43,015 nucleotides of DNA, taken from Actinoplanes palleronii. GTDB lineage: Bacteria > Actinomycetota > Actinomycetes > Mycobacteriales > Micromonosporaceae. How positions within the stretch are numbered: position 1 is the stretch's first letter; each line of letters begins with the position of its first letter. Made by a program: the position numbers and the translations under genes. Below, in pieces: positions 40,705 through 43,015 of the stretch. A model generated the notes under the pieces. That model had not been told where the DNA came from. It ran no database searches and saw only the letters and a program-made list of their open reading frames with translations. Where the stretch lies: the NCBI RefSeq assembly GCF_016862315.1, contig NZ_BOMS01000123.1, forward strand, positions 1 to 43,015. The letters are read 5' to 3'.

Positions 40705-41796
40705 ATGACCGCCGCCGTCAGCGACGTGGTCCGGCCGCGGACCTCACCCACGTTCCACGCGCTGCGGGTCAGCGCCGTCGAACGTCTCTGCGACGACGCG
40801 GTCGCGGTGACCTTCGACATTCCCGATCAACTGCTTCTTTTGTACGCGTTCCGCGCCGGACAATCGCTCACCCTCCGCCGAGTGATCGACGGCCGGGAGG
40901 AGCGCCGTTCCTACTCGATCTGCGCCCCGGTCGGCGCGCCGCCGCGTATCGGGGTGCGCGAGATCCCGGACGGCCTCTTCTCGTCCTGGCTCGTGCACGA
41001 CGTGAAGCCCGGAACGGTCATCGAGGTGCAGACCCCGACCGGCGCCTGGGACGCCGACCCGTCGCGCGGTGAACGGCACCTGTGCATCGCGGCCGGCTCC
41101 GGGATCACCCCGCTGCTCTCCATCGCGGCCACCGTGCTGGCCCACCCGGACGCGCAGGTGTCGCTGCTCTACGGCAACCGGACCAGCAACACGGTGATGT
41201 TCGCCGAGGACCTCGGTGACCTGAAGAACCGGTACGGCGCCCGGCTGCAGGTCGCCCACGTGCTCTCCCGGGAACCCCGCGACGCCGAGCTGTTCTCCGG
41301 CCGCCTCGACCACGACCGCCTGCAGCGGCTGCTCACCGGCCTGATCCCGGCCGAGGTGTTCGACCACGTCTGGCTCTGCGGCCCGCTCGCCATGATCGAG
41401 GACGCCCGCGCGGTGCTGACCGGCCTCGGTGTGCCGGCCGAGCGCGTCCACGTGGAACTGTTCTACGTCGACGCGCCCCCGCCGCAGCCACGCCGGCCGG
41501 TCGCCGAACTGACCGGTGCGACGACCGCGCTGAGCGTGGTGCTCGACGGGCTGCGCACCACGACCAGCGTGCCGCGTGACGTGACGGTCCTCGATGGCGC
41601 GCAGGCCGGGCGGGCCGACCTGCCGTTCGCGTGCAAGGGCGGGGTGTGCGGCACGTGCCGGGCCCTGGTCCGGGACGGTGAGGTGGACATGCGCCGCAAC
41701 TACGCCCTGGAGCCGGCCGAGGTCGAGGCGGGTTTCGTGCTGACCTGCCAGACGTTCCCGGTCAGCGACGCGGTAACCGTCGACTACGACGCCTGA
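40705..41796 (+). CDS. paaE: Phenylacetyl-CoA epoxidase reductase PaaE
   Basis: 363 residues. Electron-transfer subunit: FAD-binding domain (RSYSICAP), NADPH domain (IAAGSGITPLLSI, LLYGNR, VWLCGPLAMIE), then a plant-type ferredoxin domain with Cys310, Cys315, Cys318 (CKGGVCGTC) and Cys348 (LTCQTF). The order is as in known PaaE. The ATG follows directly on the paaD stop, so the whole paaABCDE set is one tight operon. Confidence 0.97.
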   Translation: MTAAVSDVVRPRTSPTFHALRVSAVERLCDDAVAVTFDIPDQLLLLYAFRAGQSLTLRRVIDGREERRSYSICAPVGAPPRIGVREIPDGLFSSWLVHDVKPGTVIEVQTPTGAWDADPSRGERHLCIAAGSGITPLLSIAATVLAHPDAQVSLLYGNRTSNTVMFAEDLGDLKNRYGARLQVAHVLSREPRDAELFSGRLDHDRLQRLLTGLIPAEVFDHVWLCGPLAMIEDARAVLTGLGVPAERVHVELFYVDAPPPQPRRPVAELTGATTALSVVLDGLRTTTSVPRDVTVLDGAQAGRADLPFACKGGVCGTCRALVRDGEVDMRRNYALEPAEVEAGFVLTCQTFPVSDAVTVDYDA

Positions 41797-41816
41797 GCCT
41801 CTTGGAGAGCCCCCTG

Positions 41817-42995
41817 ATGTCTGAAGCTTTTGTCCTCTCCGGTGTGCGGACGCCGATCGGCCGTTATGGCGGCGCGCTCGCCCACGTCCGCCCCGACGAC
41901 CTCGCTGCCCTGGTGGTCGCGGAGGCGGTCGCGCGGGCCGGGATCGAGCCGGCCGCCGTCGACGAGGTGATCCTCGGCGCGGCCAACCAGGCCGGTGAGG
42001 ACAACCGCAACGTGGCCCGGATGGCCGCGCTGCTGGCCGGCCTGCCCGACACGGTGCCCGGCTTCACCGTGAACCGGCTGTGCGCCTCCGGGCTCACCGC
42101 GGTCGCGACCGCCCGCGCGCTGATCGTCGCCGGGGACGCCGACGTGATCGTGGCTGGCGGGGTGGAGTCGATGACCCGCGCGCCGTGGGTCACCGAGAAG
42201 CCGTCGAAGGCGTTCGCCAAGCCCGGCGCCAGCTTCGACACCTCGATCGGCTGGCGCTTCACCAACCCGCGGTTCGACCCGGCGACGACCGCCACGATGC
42301 CGCAGACCGCCGAGACCGTCGCCGAACGCTGGAAGCTGACCCGCGAGGAGCTCGACGCGTTCGCGCTGCGCTCACACCAGCGCGCCGTCGCAGCGATCAA
42401 GAACGGTCACTTCGCCGACGAGATCGTTCCGGTCCCGGTCCGCGGCGGCAGCGTCGGCACCGACGAGGGCCCGCGCGCCGACACCAGCCTCGACCGGCTC
42501 GCCGGGCTGCGGCCGATCCACGGCGAGGGTGGCCTGATCACCGCCGGGAACTCCTCCTCGCTCAACGACGGCGCGGCCGCCGTCGTGATCGTCAGCGACC
42601 GCTTCCTGGAACGCTCCGGGCTCACCCCGCGCGCCCGGCTGGTCGGCGCGGCCAACGCCGGTGTCCCGCCGGAGATCATGGGGATCGGCCCGGTGCCGGC
42701 CACCCGCAAGGTCCTGGACCGGGCCGGCTGGACCGTCGACGACCTGGACGCGGTCGAGCTCAACGAGGCGTTCGCGGCCCAGTCCCTGGCCTGTGTCAGC
42801 GACCTCGGCCTGGACCCGGAACGGGTGAACGCCGACGGCGGCGCCATCGCCCTCGGTCACCCGCTCGGCGCCTCCGGCACCCGGATCCTGGTCACCCTGC
42901 TCGGCCGGCTGGACCGTTCCGGCGGCCGGCGCGGGCTGGCGACCATGTGCGTAGGCGTGGGCCAGGGCAGTGCGCTGCTGGTGGAACGGGTGTGA
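41817..42995 (+). CDS. paaJ: Thiolase, 3-oxoadipyl-CoA/3-oxo-5,6-dehydrosuberyl-CoA type
   Basis: 392 residues. The full thiolase triad is present: Cys89 (NRLCASGLTAV), His348 (ALGHPLGASG) and Cys378 (TMCVGVGQG). The position after paaE suggests the thiolase that cleaves 3-oxo-5,6-dehydrosuberyl-CoA and 3-oxoadipyl-CoA; sequence alone cannot exclude an acetoacetyl-CoA thiolase. GGAGAG lies about eight bases before the ATG at 41817; a TTG at 41802 in the same frame is less likely. Confidence 0.88.
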   Translation: MSEAFVLSGVRTPIGRYGGALAHVRPDDLAALVVAEAVARAGIEPAAVDEVILGAANQAGEDNRNVARMAALLAGLPDTVPGFTVNRLCASGLTAVATARALIVAGDADVIVAGGVESMTRAPWVTEKPSKAFAKPGASFDTSIGWRFTNPRFDPATTATMPQTAETVAERWKLTREELDAFALRSHQRAVAAIKNGHFADEIVPVPVRGGSVGTDEGPRADTSLDRLAGLRPIHGEGGLITAGNSSSLNDGAAAVVIVSDRFLERSGLTPRARLVGAANAGVPPEIMGIGPVPATRKVLDRAGWTVDDLDAVELNEAFAAQSLACVSDLGLDPERVNADGGAIALGHPLGASGTRILVTLLGRLDRSGGRRGLATMCVGVGQGSALLVERV

Positions 42996-43015
42996 CCGGC
43001 GCCGCGCTCAGCGAC
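42992..43015 (+). CDS. Possible start of the next paa operon gene (cut by window end)
   Basis: A GTG at 42992 overlaps the thiolase stop as GTGA, the style seen elsewhere in this operon, and opens a frame reading VTGAALSD to the edge. Eight codons are too few to identify it. Missing paa functions (ligase, isomerase, hydratase, 3-hydroxyacyl-CoA dehydrogenase) may follow. Confidence 0.3.

Overview
The window is high-GC chromosomal DNA with GC-rich codon use, many GTG/TTG starts, AGGAGG-type ribosome sites, a DinB/mycothiol-type isomerase, ROK and LacI-type sugar regulators and a phenylacetate operon. This fits an actinobacterium, most likely Micromonosporaceae (Actinoplanes-like); the genus is inferred from sequence character only. 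No rRNA, tRNA, IS element, integrase, phage gene or CRISPR array was found.

Layout. (1) 0.2-6 kb: a secreted S37-type tripeptidyl aminopeptidase, a small unknown protein, a MarR regulator, an accessory methionine aminopeptidase, a broken luciferase-domain gene, an esterase/DODA-type dioxygenase operon, and a cold-shock gene with a structured leader. The 14-bp motif GTTGTNNNNACAAC lies before the MarR gene and twice before the dioxygenase, which points to one small MarR circuit. (2) 6-7.5 kb: a zinc alcohol dehydrogenase followed by a 60/61-bp tandem repeat array with a compensating hairpin. (3) 7.5-24 kb: a mannan-utilisation island. It holds two paralogous secreted GH26 mannanases (one with a CBM13), a carbohydrate ABC importer (lipoprotein and two permeases, no ATPase), a GH2 beta-mannosidase, a divergent ROK regulator, and an operon of sugar sensor, AGE-family isomerase/epimerase, PfkB kinase and orphan sugar-binding lipoprotein. 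The implied route is mannan to manno-oligosaccharides outside the cell, import, mannose, fructose, fructose-6-phosphate. Two LacI-like sensors that lack the DNA-binding domain each sit beside one mannanase. A shared AT-rich 16-bp motif precedes both mannanases and the importer operon. (4) 24-31 kb: two GT2 glycosyltransferases, a second diguanylate cyclase, glutathione peroxidase, a secreted intradiol-dioxygenase-fold protein, a MarR/SDR divergent pair and a DinB protein. (5) 31-36 kb: a PAS-GAF protein with a Cys/His cluster, a long imperfect palindrome, an MBL hydrolase with an XRE regulator, and a TetR/MBL divergent pair. (6) 36-43 kb: phenylacetate catabolism, paaZ divergent from paaABCDE and a thiolase, with a PaaR-like operator between them.

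The most unusual material is the pair of HTH-less LacI-type sensors combined with a ROK regulator whose sugar-kinase-like domain carries a repetitive Gln/Ala/Gly/Pro insertion, and the operator network that ties them to the mannan genes. Divergent regulator/target pairs with visible palindromes recur throughout the window.
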